A stretch of DNA of 11,241 nt from Bacteroidota bacterium (GCA_023436685.1 JAEZIL010000325.1:1-11241); one strand, 5' to 3'; positions 1-7,373 are shown, counted from the stretch's first letter. Notes: generated by a model from the sequence alone, not told the origin. Made by a program: numbers and translations.

Positions 1-2397
1 CTACAGTGCCAGGTCGGCATCGTCGTTGTTGTTAGCTTGTTGTTGCGGTTGCTCTTGTTGTGGAGCTTCTGTGTTCTCAGCACGTGGTTCGCGTTGCGGG
101 CGTTCGCCACGGTTTTCGCGGTTGCCACCCTCACGGCGTTCACCACGGTCGTTGCGGTCGCGGCCTCCTTCACGGCGTTCGCCACGCTCTCCACCACGAT
201 CGTTACGGTCGCGTTGCGGACGGTCGCCCCTGTCGCCACGCTCACTGCGTTCGCGCGGTGCAGGCTCTACATAACCTTCAGGCTTAGGCATCAGGGCCTT
301 GCGGCTCAGGCGCAGTTTACCTGTTTTAGGATCGGTGCCTACCAGTTTAATTTTCACTTTATCGCCTTCTTTCATTACACCTTCCAGTGAATCGAGACGG
401 CTCCAGCTAACTTCTGATATGTGCAGCAAGCCTTGCTTGCCCGGCAGGAACTCAATGAACGCACCAAATGGTACAATGCTCTTCACGGTACCTTCGTATG
501 TTTCGCCTACTTCAGGTACTGCTACTATGCCTTTTATCCAGGCCAGCGCTTTATCGATGTTCTCTTTATTGGCAGAGAATATTTTCACTTCACCGCGGTC
601 GTTCACTTCTTCAATATTGATAGTTGTGTTCGTTTCGCGTTGAATTTCCTGTATGATCTTACCGCCCGGGCCTATGATAGCGCCAATGTATTCGCGGTCA
701 ACATTTATTTGTACAATACGTGGAGCGTGTGGCTTCATTTCCGTACGTGCTTCCGGTATACAGTTGTACATAGCATCCAGTATGTGCAGGCGGCCTTTAC
801 GTGCTTGTTCCAGCGCTTGCATCATAATGTCCATGCTCAGGCCATCTACCTTAATATCCATCTGGATACCGCAGATACCATCGCGTGTACCGGTTACTTT
901 AAAGTCCATATCGCCCAGGTGATCTTCATCGCCAAGGATATCGGTAAGGATAGCGTATTTGCCATCGTCGCCCGATATAAGGCCCATAGCCACACCACTT
1001 ACGTGTTTAGGCATAGGTACGCCGGCATCCATCAGTGCCAGTGAACCGGCGCATACGGTAGCCATTGAAGAAGAACCGTTCGATTCAAGAATATCAGAAA
1101 CTACACGTACTGTATAAGGGTAGTCGCCTTTAGGCATCATTTGCTTTAAAGAACGCATAGCCAGGTTACCGTGGCCTACTTCACGACGGCCGGGGCCGCG
1201 CATTGGCTTCACCTCGCCTGTAGAGAACGGAGGAAAGTTGTAGTGCAGTATGAACTTAACATAGTCAGAAGTTGCAGCACTTTCTATCAGCAGCTCATCT
1301 TCCGATGTACCCAGTGTAACAGTAGTTAAAGATTGTGTTTCGCCACGGGTAAACAGCGCAGAGCCGTGCGGCGATGGCAGGATGTCTGTTTCCATAGTAA
1401 GCGTGCGCACGTCTTCCAGGCCGCGGCCATCCAGGCGGGTGCGGTCGTTCAGCATCATATCGCGTACTACTTTCTTTTCTATGTCGTGGAAGTAAGTTTT
1501 GATAAGGACTACATCCTGTGGTTCCAGCTGGTCGCCTTCGCCTATCATAGCTGCATACTCATCGTATATTTTGTTCAGTGCTTCGCGGCGCTCGTGCTTG
1601 CCCAGTCCTGCTTTCGCTACTTCGTACATGCGCTTTGCACCATAATCGCGAATCTTAGCTTCCAGTTCAGGGTTGTTGTAAGGCAGCGTGTATTCACGTT
1701 TGCCGGTAACACCTTTCTTATCGCGCAATTGTTGCTGTGCCTGTATTTGTGTACGGATAGCAGCGTGTGCAATTTCAATGGCTTTTACTACATCGGCTTC
1801 CTGGCATTCTTTCGATTCGCCTTCCACCATCATGATGTTCTTTTCAGTAGCAGCTATGATAAAGTCCATATCCGCATCTTTTAGCTGGCTGCGGTCTGGA
1901 TTTATTTTGTATTCGCCATTGATACGTGCAACACGTACTTCAGAGATGATCTCTTGTATAGGTACGTCAGACACTGCCAATGCAGCCGATGCCGCCAAAC
2001 AAGCAAGTGCATCAGGCATTACTTCAGGGTCAGATGATATTAGCGTAACTAATACCTGCACATCGCAGAAATAATCATCAGGGAACAGGGGGCGCAGTGC
2101 GCGGTCTATTAAGCGAGATATCAATACTTCATAGTCGCTCAGGCGGCCTTCACGTTTGAAGAAAGAGCCTGGTATGCGGCCTGCAGAAGCAAATTTTTCT
2201 TGATAGTCAACAGTAAGCGGGAAGAAAGATTGTCCGGGTTTGGGTTCTTTATTGGCAACAACCGTAGCCAGCAGCATACAGTTGCCCAGCCGAACAACGG
2301 CAGCGCCATCGGCCTGGCGGGCAAGTTTGCCCGTTTCTATGCTCACTTCACGTCCGTCGTCCAGTTTGAACGAAACGGAAATGGGATTAGGAATCAT
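1..2397 (-). CDS. pnp: Polynucleotide phosphorylase (PNPase), with Arg/Gly/Asp-rich C-terminal tail
   Basis: Phosphorolytic 3'-5' exoribonuclease that degrades RNA to nucleoside diphosphates; the family forms a trimeric ring in the cytoplasm. The 798-residue protein is complete: ATG at 2397, TAG on the first three bases of the window. It shows RNase PH domain 1 (about 12-145), a helical linker, RNase PH domain 2 with LDGRG and FTRGETQ (about 349-355), and the active-site stretch GDEDHLGDMDFK. By alignment with E. coli D486, D492 and K494, the catalytic residues are D492, D498 and K500. A KH domain has its GPGG loop at 576-579, and an S1 domain covers about 628-700. The last 90 or so residues are a low-complexity tail rich in R, G, D, E and N, ending in a Q-rich then acidic tip; the E. 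coli enzyme is about 711 residues. It lies downstream of rpsO, as in many bacteria, but a terminator separates them. No Shine-Dalgarno is visible in the AT-rich leader. Function is certain; the tail's role is unknown. Confidence 0.98.
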   Translation of the reverse strand: MIPNPISVSFKLDDGREVSIETGKLARQADGAAVVRLGNCMLLATVVANKEPKPGQSFFPLTVDYQEKFASAGRIPGSFFKREGRLSDYEVLISRLIDRALRPLFPDDYFCDVQVLVTLISSDPEVMPDALACLAASAALAVSDVPIQEIISEVRVARINGEYKINPDRSQLKDADMDFIIAATEKNIMMVEGESKECQEADVVKAIEIAHAAIRTQIQAQQQLRDKKGVTGKREYTLPYNNPELEAKIRDYGAKRMYEVAKAGLGKHERREALNKIYDEYAAMIGEGDQLEPQDVVLIKTYFHDIEKKVVRDMMLNDRTRLDGRGLEDVRTLTMETDILPSPHGSALFTRGETQSLTTVTLGTSEDELLIESAATSDYVKFILHYNFPPFSTGEVKPMRGPGRREVGHGNLAMRSLKQMMPKGDYPYTVRVVSDILESNGSSSMATVCAGSLALMDAGVPMPKHVSGVAMGLISGDDGKYAILTDILGDEDHLGDMDFKVTGTRDGICGIQMDIKVDGLSMDIMMQALEQARKGRLHILDAMYNCIPEARTEMKPHAPRIVQINVDREYIGAIIGPGGKIIQEIQRETNTTINIEEVNDRGEVKIFSANKENIDKALAWIKGIVAVPEVGETYEGTVKSIVPFGAFIEFLPGKQGLLHISEVSWSRLDSLEGVMKEGDKVKIKLVGTDPKTGKLRLSRKALMPKPEGYVEPAPRERSERGDRGDRPQRDRNDRGGERGERREGGRDRNDRGERREGGNRENRGERPQREPRAENTEAPQQEQPQQQANNNDDADLAL
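95..260 (-). repeat. Imperfect coding repeats in the PNPase tail
   Basis: The GC-rich tail coding region contains near-duplicate segments. On the plus strand, bases 143-162 and 194-213 match at 18 of 20 positions, and an 11-base identical segment occurs at 131-141 and 170-180. In protein terms the unit is RDRNDRG followed by an ERREGG segment, present twice and differing by an in-frame insertion of four residues (GERG). Offsets (51 and 39 bases) are multiples of three, consistent with in-frame expansion by slippage or unequal recombination. The pattern is seen directly; the mechanism is inferred. Confidence 0.75.
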
Positions 2398-2418
2398 AAA
2401 ATAAAATTAAATACGTTT

Positions 2419-2454
2419 AAAAAAGACTATTCCCAACCGTTGGGTTGGGAATAG
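2419..2454 (-). terminator. Intrinsic terminator between rpsO and pnp
   Basis: A perfect 12-bp stem (2427-2438 pairing with 2443-2454) with a 4-base loop is followed, reading the minus strand, by TC and a run of six T (2419-2424). It starts 15 bases after the rpsO stop and ends about 22 bases before the pnp ATG, so it is both the rpsO 3' end and part of the pnp leader if transcription reads through. The E. coli equivalent site carries a terminator and an RNase III processing hairpin used for pnp autoregulation; whether this hairpin has such a role is inference. Confidence 0.88.
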
Positions 2455-2469
2455 CTAAAGAGGTCATAC

Positions 2470-2742
2470 TTATTTACGGATACCCAGCTTTTCGATAAGC
2501 GCGCGGTATGACGTAAGGTTGGTACGGGTAAGATATTGCAGCAGGCGTTTACGACGGCCTACCATTTGCATCAGGCCACGTTGGCTTGAGAAATCTTTTT
2601 TATTAGTTTTAAGATGCTGAGAGATATGGTTGATGCGCTCTGTCAGCAGTGCTATTTGTCCTTCGATAGAACCGGTGTTATTTTCAGCTTCACCGTGAGT
2701 TTTAAAAATGTTAGCTTTTTTTTCAGCAGTTAATTGAGCCAT
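2470..2742 (-). CDS. rpsO: 30S ribosomal protein S15
   Basis: Primary-binding protein of the small subunit that contacts 16S rRNA in the central (platform) region. With the ATG at 2742 the product is 90 residues, beginning MAQLTAEKK, against a usual 88-89. The family's helical pattern is intact: a [14 protein letters not shown] helix, [27 protein letters not shown] and a closing [10 protein letters not shown] segment. A TTG three codons upstream (2751) would add MKQ but has no family support, so I chose the ATG. It is followed by pnp on the same strand and has a TAnnTTTG promoter box about 39 bases upstream. Identification is secure. Confidence 0.97.
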   Translation of the reverse strand: MAQLTAEKKANIFKTHGEAENNTGSIEGQIALLTERINHISQHLKTNKKDFSSQRGLMQMVGRRKRLLQYLTRTNLTSYRALIEKLGIRK

Positions 2743-2780
2743 TTGCTTCAAATTTTGTTATTCGACACTTTTTCAGTTTG

Positions 2781-2788
2781 CAAAGATA
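2781..2788 (-). promoter_or_regulatory. Predicted rpsO promoter, -7 box TATCTTTG
   Basis: Minus-strand TATCTTTG matches the Bacteroidota -7 consensus TAnnTTTG at every fixed position. Transcription starting some 5-7 bases downstream would give a leader of roughly 30-35 bases to the rpsO ATG. I could not find a good -33 TTG at the usual distance, so this rests on the -7 box and position. Confidence 0.6.
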
Positions 2789-2908
2789 GGGAAAAGTATT
2801 TATTTGATGGGAATTTTTTGGCGTCACAAATACATTTAATTATTTGTTAATGTAATGATGAGTGACCGACATCTGGACACTGTATTCTCCCGATAAGGCT
2901 TCATGTGT

Positions 2909-2916
2909 TACTTTTG
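2909..2916 (+). promoter_or_regulatory. Predicted argS promoter, -7 box TACTTTTG abutting the start codon
   Basis: TACTTTTG fits TAnnTTTG perfectly and ends only four bases before the argS ATG at 2921. If transcription begins about 5-7 bases after the box, as is usual in this phylum, the mRNA would be leaderless or nearly so. No clear -33 TTG is visible upstream. The box overlaps the in-frame upstream ATG at 2903, which argues against that start. Confidence 0.55.
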
Positions 2917-2920
2917 CGGC

Positions 2921-4720
2921 ATGACAATAGCCTCGCAGATAAAAGCTGCTGCTGAAGATGCCCTGAAGCACTTATATCCCGATGTGGAGATATCAGCTGC
3001 GTACATTACTGTAAACCAAACCAAACCTGAGTTTACAGGTGATTATACCCTTGTTCTGTTCCCATTTGTAAAGCTACTGCGACAAAAGCCCGATGCATTG
3101 GGCAAACAACTGGGCGACTACCTGGTAGAAAAATGCCACCTATTTGAAAGCTATGATATAGTAAGCGGTTTTCTGAACCTGACAATAAAGGACAGCTACT
3201 GGCTGAATTTTCTGCAAAACCATTTTAACGACGAACTGTTTGGCGAAAAGCCAAAGCAAGACAAGCGTGTGATGGTGGAATATTCGTCGCCCAACACCAA
3301 TAAGCCATTGCACTTTGGCCATATGCGCAATATATTCCTGGGCTATGCTATGTCGAATGTATTGAAAGCGAATGGTTACCAGGTAATAAAAGCCAATCTA
3401 ATTAACGATCGTGGTATACACATCTGCAAATCGATGATAGCCTGGCAGCGCTATGCCAACGGTGCCACACCTGAAAGCAGCCGTACTAAAGGCGACCACC
3501 TGGTGGGTGACTACTATGTAAAATTCAACGATGCTTATAAAGCAGAAGTGAAAGAACTAGTAGCGGCAGGCAAAGAAGAAGCGGTAGCGGAAAAAGAAGC
3601 GCCCATAATGAAAGAAGCGCAGGAAATGCTGCGCAAATGGGAAGCTGGTGATAAAGAAGTATATGAGCTATGGCAGCGTATGAATGGCTGGGTGTACGAT
3701 GGTTTTAAAGACAGTTATAAAATGCTGGGTGTAGACTTTGATAAGATGTATTATGAAAGCGATACATACTTGCTTGGTAAAGCAATAGTAGAAGAAGGAT
3801 TGAGGAAAGGTGTATTGTTTAAAAAAGAAGATGGATCGGTTTGGATAGACCTTACCGAAGACGGGCTTGACCAGAAACTGCTGCTACGTGCCGACGGCAC
3901 ATCGGTATACATGACCCAAGACCTGGGCACTGCCAAACTGAAATATAACGACTTCAACCTCGACCAATCGGTATATGTAATAGCCGACGAGCAAAACTAC
4001 CATATGCAGGTGCTGAAGCTGATACTGAAGAAACTGGGCGAGCCCTGTGCCGATGGCATTTATCACTTGTCGTATGGTATGGTGGAACTGCCAACCGGCC
4101 GTATGAAGAGCCGTGAAGGTACTGTAGTAGATGCCGATGATATGATGCATGAAATGGTAGAGCTGGCACAAAAGCAAACTGAAGAAGCAGGCAAAACCGA
4201 AGGCTTCAGTAGTGAAGAGCTGGCGAAGCTGTACAATATGATAGGTATGGGTGCGTTGAAGTTTTACCTTTTGCGTGTGGACCCTAAGAAGAAAATGATC
4301 TTCGATCCGAAAGAATCGATAGACCTGCATGGTTTTACAGCTACATTTATTCAATATGCACATGCACGTATATGCTCTATACTACGTAAAGAGAACATGC
4401 AACTGTTGCCTGATAGCACCAAATTTCAATCGCTGGCGCTAAGCGAAGCCATAACACCTGCGGAAAAGAAACTTACGGTAGCGCTCGAACAATTTCCAAC
4501 TATACTGGAAAATGCAGCAATAGAATATAATCCATCGTTATTATGTAACTATTCATTCCAACTGGCGCAGCAGTTCAATTCTTTCTATGATGAGCATAGT
4601 ATATCGAAAGCGGAGAATGAAGAGAAGAAGCAATTGCGTTTGATGCTCATCATTATGACCGCACAAGTGCTGCGCCATGCAATGAAGCTGATGGGTATTA
4701 CGTTGCCTGAGAAAATGTAA
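2921..4720 (+). CDS. argS: Arginine--tRNA ligase (ArgRS)
   Basis: Charges tRNA-Arg with arginine using ATP, in the cytoplasm. The 599-residue product starts MTIASQIKAAAEDALKHLYP. An N-terminal additional domain covers about residues 1-90. The class I catalytic core has the HIGH-type motif HFGH at 131-134 inside SSPNTNKPLHFGHMRN, and the KMSKS-loop equivalent R-M-K-S-R-E-G with M395, K396 and S397. A helical DALR anticodon-binding domain runs from about 480 to the end, beginning near FIQYAHARICSILRKE. Length is normal for the family. An in-frame ATG at 2903 would add six residues (MCYFCG), but it lies upstream of the -7 promoter box, so I use 2921. It is monocistronic, divergent from rpsO and convergent with the permease gene. 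Confidence 0.97.
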   Translation: MTIASQIKAAAEDALKHLYPDVEISAAYITVNQTKPEFTGDYTLVLFPFVKLLRQKPDALGKQLGDYLVEKCHLFESYDIVSGFLNLTIKDSYWLNFLQNHFNDELFGEKPKQDKRVMVEYSSPNTNKPLHFGHMRNIFLGYAMSNVLKANGYQVIKANLINDRGIHICKSMIAWQRYANGATPESSRTKGDHLVGDYYVKFNDAYKAEVKELVAAGKEEAVAEKEAPIMKEAQEMLRKWEAGDKEVYELWQRMNGWVYDGFKDSYKMLGVDFDKMYYESDTYLLGKAIVEEGLRKGVLFKKEDGSVWIDLTEDGLDQKLLLRADGTSVYMTQDLGTAKLKYNDFNLDQSVYVIADEQNYHMQVLKLILKKLGEPCADGIYHLSYGMVELPTGRMKSREGTVVDADDMMHEMVELAQKQTEEAGKTEGFSSEELAKLYNMIGMGALKFYLLRVDPKKKMIFDPKESIDLHGFTATFIQYAHARICSILRKENMQLLPDSTKFQSLALSEAITPAEKKLTVALEQFPTILENAAIEYNPSLLCNYSFQLAQQFNSFYDEHSISKAENEEKKQLRLMLIIMTAQVLRHAMKLMGITLPEKM

Positions 4721-4738
4721 AATCCAATAGTATAAAGA

Positions 4739-4768
4739 GATAAGGCTGCAACATTGTTGCGGCCTTAT
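4739..4768. terminator. Bidirectional hairpin between convergent argS and lolC/E genes
   Basis: TAAGGC-T-GCAAC pairs with GTTGC-G-GCCTTA (4741-4752 with 4756-4767) around a 3-base loop, with one T-G wobble; flanking bases 4739-4740 and 4768-4769 can extend it. It lies 20 bases after the argS stop and ends 2-3 bases before the convergent gene's stop codon. The T tracts are interrupted on both sides, so efficiency is uncertain, but position and stem length fit a shared terminator. Confidence 0.65.
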
Positions 4769-4770
4769 TG

Positions 4771-6000
4771 TTAACTGGCCTTCAGCTCCACGTTAGCATT
4801 GCGTGCCTTAAGAGAGGGATACCATGCTGCCAACAAGCCAACGACAGTTAGTGTTGCAATAATGAGCAGGCAATCGCCCAGCCGGACAGATACGGGATAT
4901 GCTTCTATGATAAAAGAGCCTTGTAATTTTATCATACCGAAACGTTGCTGTAGCAAGCAAAGCAATGCACCCAGCATTAGGCCAGCCATACCGCCGGTAA
5001 ACGACCATAGCACCCCTTCGGCTAAAAAAATATTACGGATAGTGTTGCGGCCAGCACCCATGGCACGCAGTATGCCCATGTCTTTTTGTTTTTCCAGTAC
5101 CAATAATGATAGTGCCCCCACCATATTAAACGAAGCAATGAGCATAACCAATAACAGTATGGCAAATACTGCCCATTTCTCGGTACGCATCACCATATAT
5201 AATGTTCTATTCTGCTCAAAACGCGTAGCTATATGGAAGGTAGTACCCAGTTGTTTTTCCAATGCATCTCTTACTTCCTCTGCATCAGCATTCTTATTAA
5301 GCTTTATTTCTACCGAGGAATAGCGACCCTGTGCCTGCAAAAGCTTTTGGGCTAAAGGCAAAGCTGTAAGAATGTATTTGCTGTCAAATTCATCCTGCAC
5401 CCTGAAAATACCATCCGGTTTCAGTTCCAACATCTGAAATGCAGACTCGGGCGAAAGAGAAAGGTTGGATGATTCAGCATTGGGATAATACAGCCGTAAA
5501 GTATTGAACACATTGTTTACATCAAGCGCCATATCATTCGCTATTTGCAAGCCAACTAAAGCAGTAGGAGGGTTTGTAGATAAAGAATCCCTTCCTTCTA
5601 TAATGTATGGCCTCACTTCGTTTACCTTAAAGAAATTAGTATCTACCCCTTTTATAGTAGCTACTTTTTGTTCATCGTTACTGTTTAGCAATACATTGTC
5701 TTCTATTGCATAGGTAACAAGCGCAATACTTTTATTGTTGCGGATAGTGTTCAGCTCATTGTTGGTAAGGTCGAAAAACTTGCCGCGTGCAGCAGTAATC
5801 TTTATTTCCGGGTAAAAAGCTTTGTACAGATCTGATACCAGTACTTCGAAGCCGTTAACAACAGAGAACAATACAATCATAGCACAACTGGCAACACCAA
5901 TGGCTACCATACTTATACGGGATAGTATGGGCACTGCATTGCCCGAACGCTTACCGCGCAGGTACCGGATAGCAAGCTGCCATACAAGCGTACGGTTCAT
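4771..6000 (-). CDS. ABC transporter permease of the LolC/LolE (FtsX/MacB) family
   Basis: Predicted inner-membrane permease for releasing outer-membrane lipoproteins toward a periplasmic carrier; it would need a LolD-type ATPase, which is not in this window. The 409 residues show the family layout: a short cytoplasmic N-terminus (AIRYLRGKRSG), TM1 at about 29-50, a large MacB-like periplasmic domain (about 51-272), then TM2 (276-301), the conserved coupling segment EKQKDMGILRAMGAGRNTI (303-321), TM3 (325-350) and TM4 (374-394). The Lys-Asp-x-Gly-Ile-Leu-Arg-Ala-Met-Gly signature is typical of LolC/LolE. Its ATG overlaps the rbfA stop by one base (TAATG), implying translational coupling and co-transcription. 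LolC cannot be told from LolE here, and Bacteroidota often carry one such subunit beside rbfA (recollection), so I give no symbol. Confidence 0.88.
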   Translation of the reverse strand: MNRTLVWQLAIRYLRGKRSGNAVPILSRISMVAIGVASCAMIVLFSVVNGFEVLVSDLYKAFYPEIKITAARGKFFDLTNNELNTIRNNKSIALVTYAIEDNVLLNSNDEQKVATIKGVDTNFFKVNEVRPYIIEGRDSLSTNPPTALVGLQIANDMALDVNNVFNTLRLYYPNAESSNLSLSPESAFQMLELKPDGIFRVQDEFDSKYILTALPLAQKLLQAQGRYSSVEIKLNKNADAEEVRDALEKQLGTTFHIATRFEQNRTLYMVMRTEKWAVFAILLLVMLIASFNMVGALSLLVLEKQKDMGILRAMGAGRNTIRNIFLAEGVLWSFTGGMAGLMLGALLCLLQQRFGMIKLQGSFIIEAYPVSVRLGDCLLIIATLTVVGLLAAWYPSLKARNANVELKAS

Positions 6001-6386
6001 TATTTTTCGCTGATATTATTTTTCAAGTCTTCGTCGTCCTTCTTTATTTGCTTGAACAGCTCTTCCATTTTAAATACGTAGTCGAGTGTGTCATCGGTAA
6101 AGAAGTGTAGTTCAGGCACCCGGCGTAGCTGGTTGCGTACACGCTTGCCCAGTTCATTACGTAATTCTGGTGTTCTTTCCTTTATATCGTGCATTAACTT
6201 GTCAGCGTCTTTTATCTGGAAAAGGCTCAGATACACTCTTGCTTCCAGCAGGTCGGGGGTTACCATTACCTTCGAGATAGATACCATTCCGCCCTCTATG
6301 ACGTTAATGCCTTCCTTTTGAAAGACGCTGCTTAGTTCTTCCATTACCAGCTGCCCAACCTGTTTTTGCCGTTTGCTTTCTTCCAT
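6000..6386 (-). CDS. rbfA: Ribosome-binding factor A
   Basis: Small KH-like assembly factor that binds the maturing 30S subunit near the 5' region of 16S rRNA and helps its late processing. The 128-residue protein has the family signatures: an N-terminal helix beginning ESKRQKQVGQLVMEELSSVF, the strand segment VSISKVMVTPDLLEARVYLS (35-54), and the C-terminal RRVPELHFFTDDTLDY (88-103), which corresponds to the conserved R-x-x-P-x-L-x-F-x-x-D motif. The last 18 residues are a charged, probably disordered extension. It is the first gene of a two-gene unit with the permease downstream, joined by TAATG. No Shine-Dalgarno is obvious before the ATG at 6386. Confidence 0.95.
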   Translation of the reverse strand: MEESKRQKQVGQLVMEELSSVFQKEGINVIEGGMVSISKVMVTPDLLEARVYLSLFQIKDADKLMHDIKERTPELRNELGKRVRNQLRRVPELHFFTDDTLDYVFKMEELFKQIKKDDEDLKNNISEK

Positions 6387-6408
6387 GTTTTCTAAAGTTT
6401 TGCCACAG

Positions 6409-6416
6409 TAAAGTTA
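6409..6416 (-). promoter_or_regulatory. Possible rbfA promoter, -7 box TAACTTTA
   Basis: The minus-strand octamer matches TAnnTTTG except for the last base. A TTG lies 18 bases upstream, overlapping the palindrome at 6436-6447. The predicted start point would leave a leader of under 20 bases. This is a weak, position-supported call. Confidence 0.35.
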
Positions 6417-6435
6417 AAAGAAAGGCGTTGATAAC

Positions 6436-6447
6436 AATTGCGCAATT
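6436..6447. promoter_or_regulatory. 12-base palindrome AATTGCGCAATT in the rbfA/omp28 divergent region
   Basis: A perfect 12-base inverted repeat without spacer sits between the proposed -33 and -7 elements of the lipoprotein gene and overlaps the proposed -33 of rbfA. This is a plausible place for a dimeric repressor to bind, but no regulator is evident and a chance palindrome cannot be excluded. Confidence 0.3.
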
Positions 6448-6452
6448 CTATG

Positions 6453-6460
6453 TAATTTCG
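6453..6460 (+). promoter_or_regulatory. Possible promoter of the Omp28-like gene, -7 box TAATTTCG
   Basis: The octamer matches TAnnTTTG at all but one fixed base. A TTG at 6428-6430 lies 22 bases upstream, slightly farther than the usual spacing of about 19-21. The leader would be about 16 bases. Weak call. Confidence 0.35.
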
Positions 6461-6481
6461 TTGGCTCAACATTTTATATTA

Positions 6482-7351
6482 ATGAAAAAGAGTTTGTTGT
6501 ACATAGGTTTGGTGTGTATTGCAGGTTTAGCTGCATGCGAAGAAAAGGGCCCGGCAATAGATTTTGGCGGTGGCCCCGCAGCCGCCGATACTACCTATGT
6601 AGCCACGATAGAAGCCCCTCAACAAAGGAATATAATAGTAGAAGAATTTACAGGTGCCAGCTGCCCCCCTTGCCCCCCCGCCAGAGAAAAGCTGAACGCT
6701 GTGGTAGCACAAAATCCCGGCCGTGTATTGCCAATTGAGATACATATTAAAAACTATCCGCAAAGTGCACCTGCTGAAGGGCATAAATATGATTTGCGCA
6801 CTGATGACGGCACAGATATTGGCAAAACTATTTACCAGGGTGTACGTAATATGCCGTCGGCCGGTGTGGCACGCATACCTGTAAGCAATCAAATACTGTT
6901 AGATGTAGGCCAGTGGGCCGGTACCATTAATACAGCACTTGCAGCACCTACACCTGTTAATATGGATGTTACCAGCACATACGATGCCTCTGCACGTGTT
7001 GCCACAATCAAAGTGCGCGTACGCTACACATCGGCAGTAAATGCCAAGCAATACCTGACGCTGGCAGTACTGGAAGATGATATAGTAGATGTGCAGGAAT
7101 ATGCTGACCATTACGATGACAACTACACTTTTCACCATACGCTGCGCGATATTGTAACACCTATAACAGGAGATGAGATATTGTCAGATATACCCAATAA
7201 GGAACCCGGCCGTGTGTATGAACGCACATTTATTTATAATGTAAATGAAGCCTGGAATGTTGATAACTGTTCGGTAGTAGCATATGTGCATAATAACGAT
7301 GCGACCAGTAAAGAAATATTGCAGGGTGCTGAGGCGAAGATCAAAGAATAA
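6482..7351 (+). CDS. Omp28-like outer-membrane lipoprotein with thioredoxin-type CPPC motif
   Basis: Predicted 289-residue lipoprotein. The N-terminus MKKSLLYIGLVCIAGLAAC is a signal peptide with lipobox LAAC and lipidated Cys19, so the ATG at 6482 is the start; the reading frame stays open upstream to a TTG at 6428, but that would bury the signal peptide. After a Gly/Ala/Pro linker comes the segment VEEFTGASCPPCPPAREKL, with C61-P-P-C64 where Omp28-related and thioredoxin-fold proteins carry their CxxC. A beta-rich C-terminal half ends in a strand-like segment (SVVAYVHNNDATSKEILQGA), again like the Omp28 family. Omp28 was described as a surface protein in Porphyromonas; its function is unclear, and a redox role here is inference. 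It is monocistronic, divergent from rbfA, and upstream of lspA, whose enzyme would process it. Confidence 0.82.
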   Translation: MKKSLLYIGLVCIAGLAACEEKGPAIDFGGGPAAADTTYVATIEAPQQRNIIVEEFTGASCPPCPPAREKLNAVVAQNPGRVLPIEIHIKNYPQSAPAEGHKYDLRTDDGTDIGKTIYQGVRNMPSAGVARIPVSNQILLDVGQWAGTINTALAAPTPVNMDVTSTYDASARVATIKVRVRYTSAVNAKQYLTLAVLEDDIVDVQEYADHYDDNYTFHHTLRDIVTPITGDEILSDIPNKEPGRVYERTFIYNVNEAWNVDNCSVVAYVHNNDATSKEILQGAEAKIKE

Positions 7352-7373
7352 GTATCGTATCTAAAAAATATGT

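Noticed and set aside
26..390. Overlapping plus-strand open frames opposite the PNPase tail
   Set aside because: They are antisense to a repetitive GC-rich coding region; the products are Arg/Ser/Pro- or Ala/Thr-rich artefacts with no recognisable domain.
421..1044. 207-codon plus-strand open frame inside pnp
   Set aside because: Fully antisense to the conserved KH/S1 and RNase PH 2 coding region, with a protein composition typical of a reverse-frame shadow.
1333..1884. 183-codon plus-strand open frame inside pnp
   Set aside because: Antisense shadow of the PNPase linker domain; Phe/Cys-rich with no family pattern.
2743..2751. TTG start three codons upstream of the S15 ATG
   Set aside because: S15 homologues begin at or near the MAQLTAEKK methionine; the extension is unsupported.
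3884..4363. 159-codon minus-strand open frame inside argS
   Set aside because: Antisense to the conserved ArgRS core containing the KMSKS-like motif; no independent start signal or domain.
6428..6481. N-terminal extension of the Omp28-like protein from a TTG
   Set aside because: It would displace the lipoprotein signal peptide from the N-terminus and runs through the promoter-like region.
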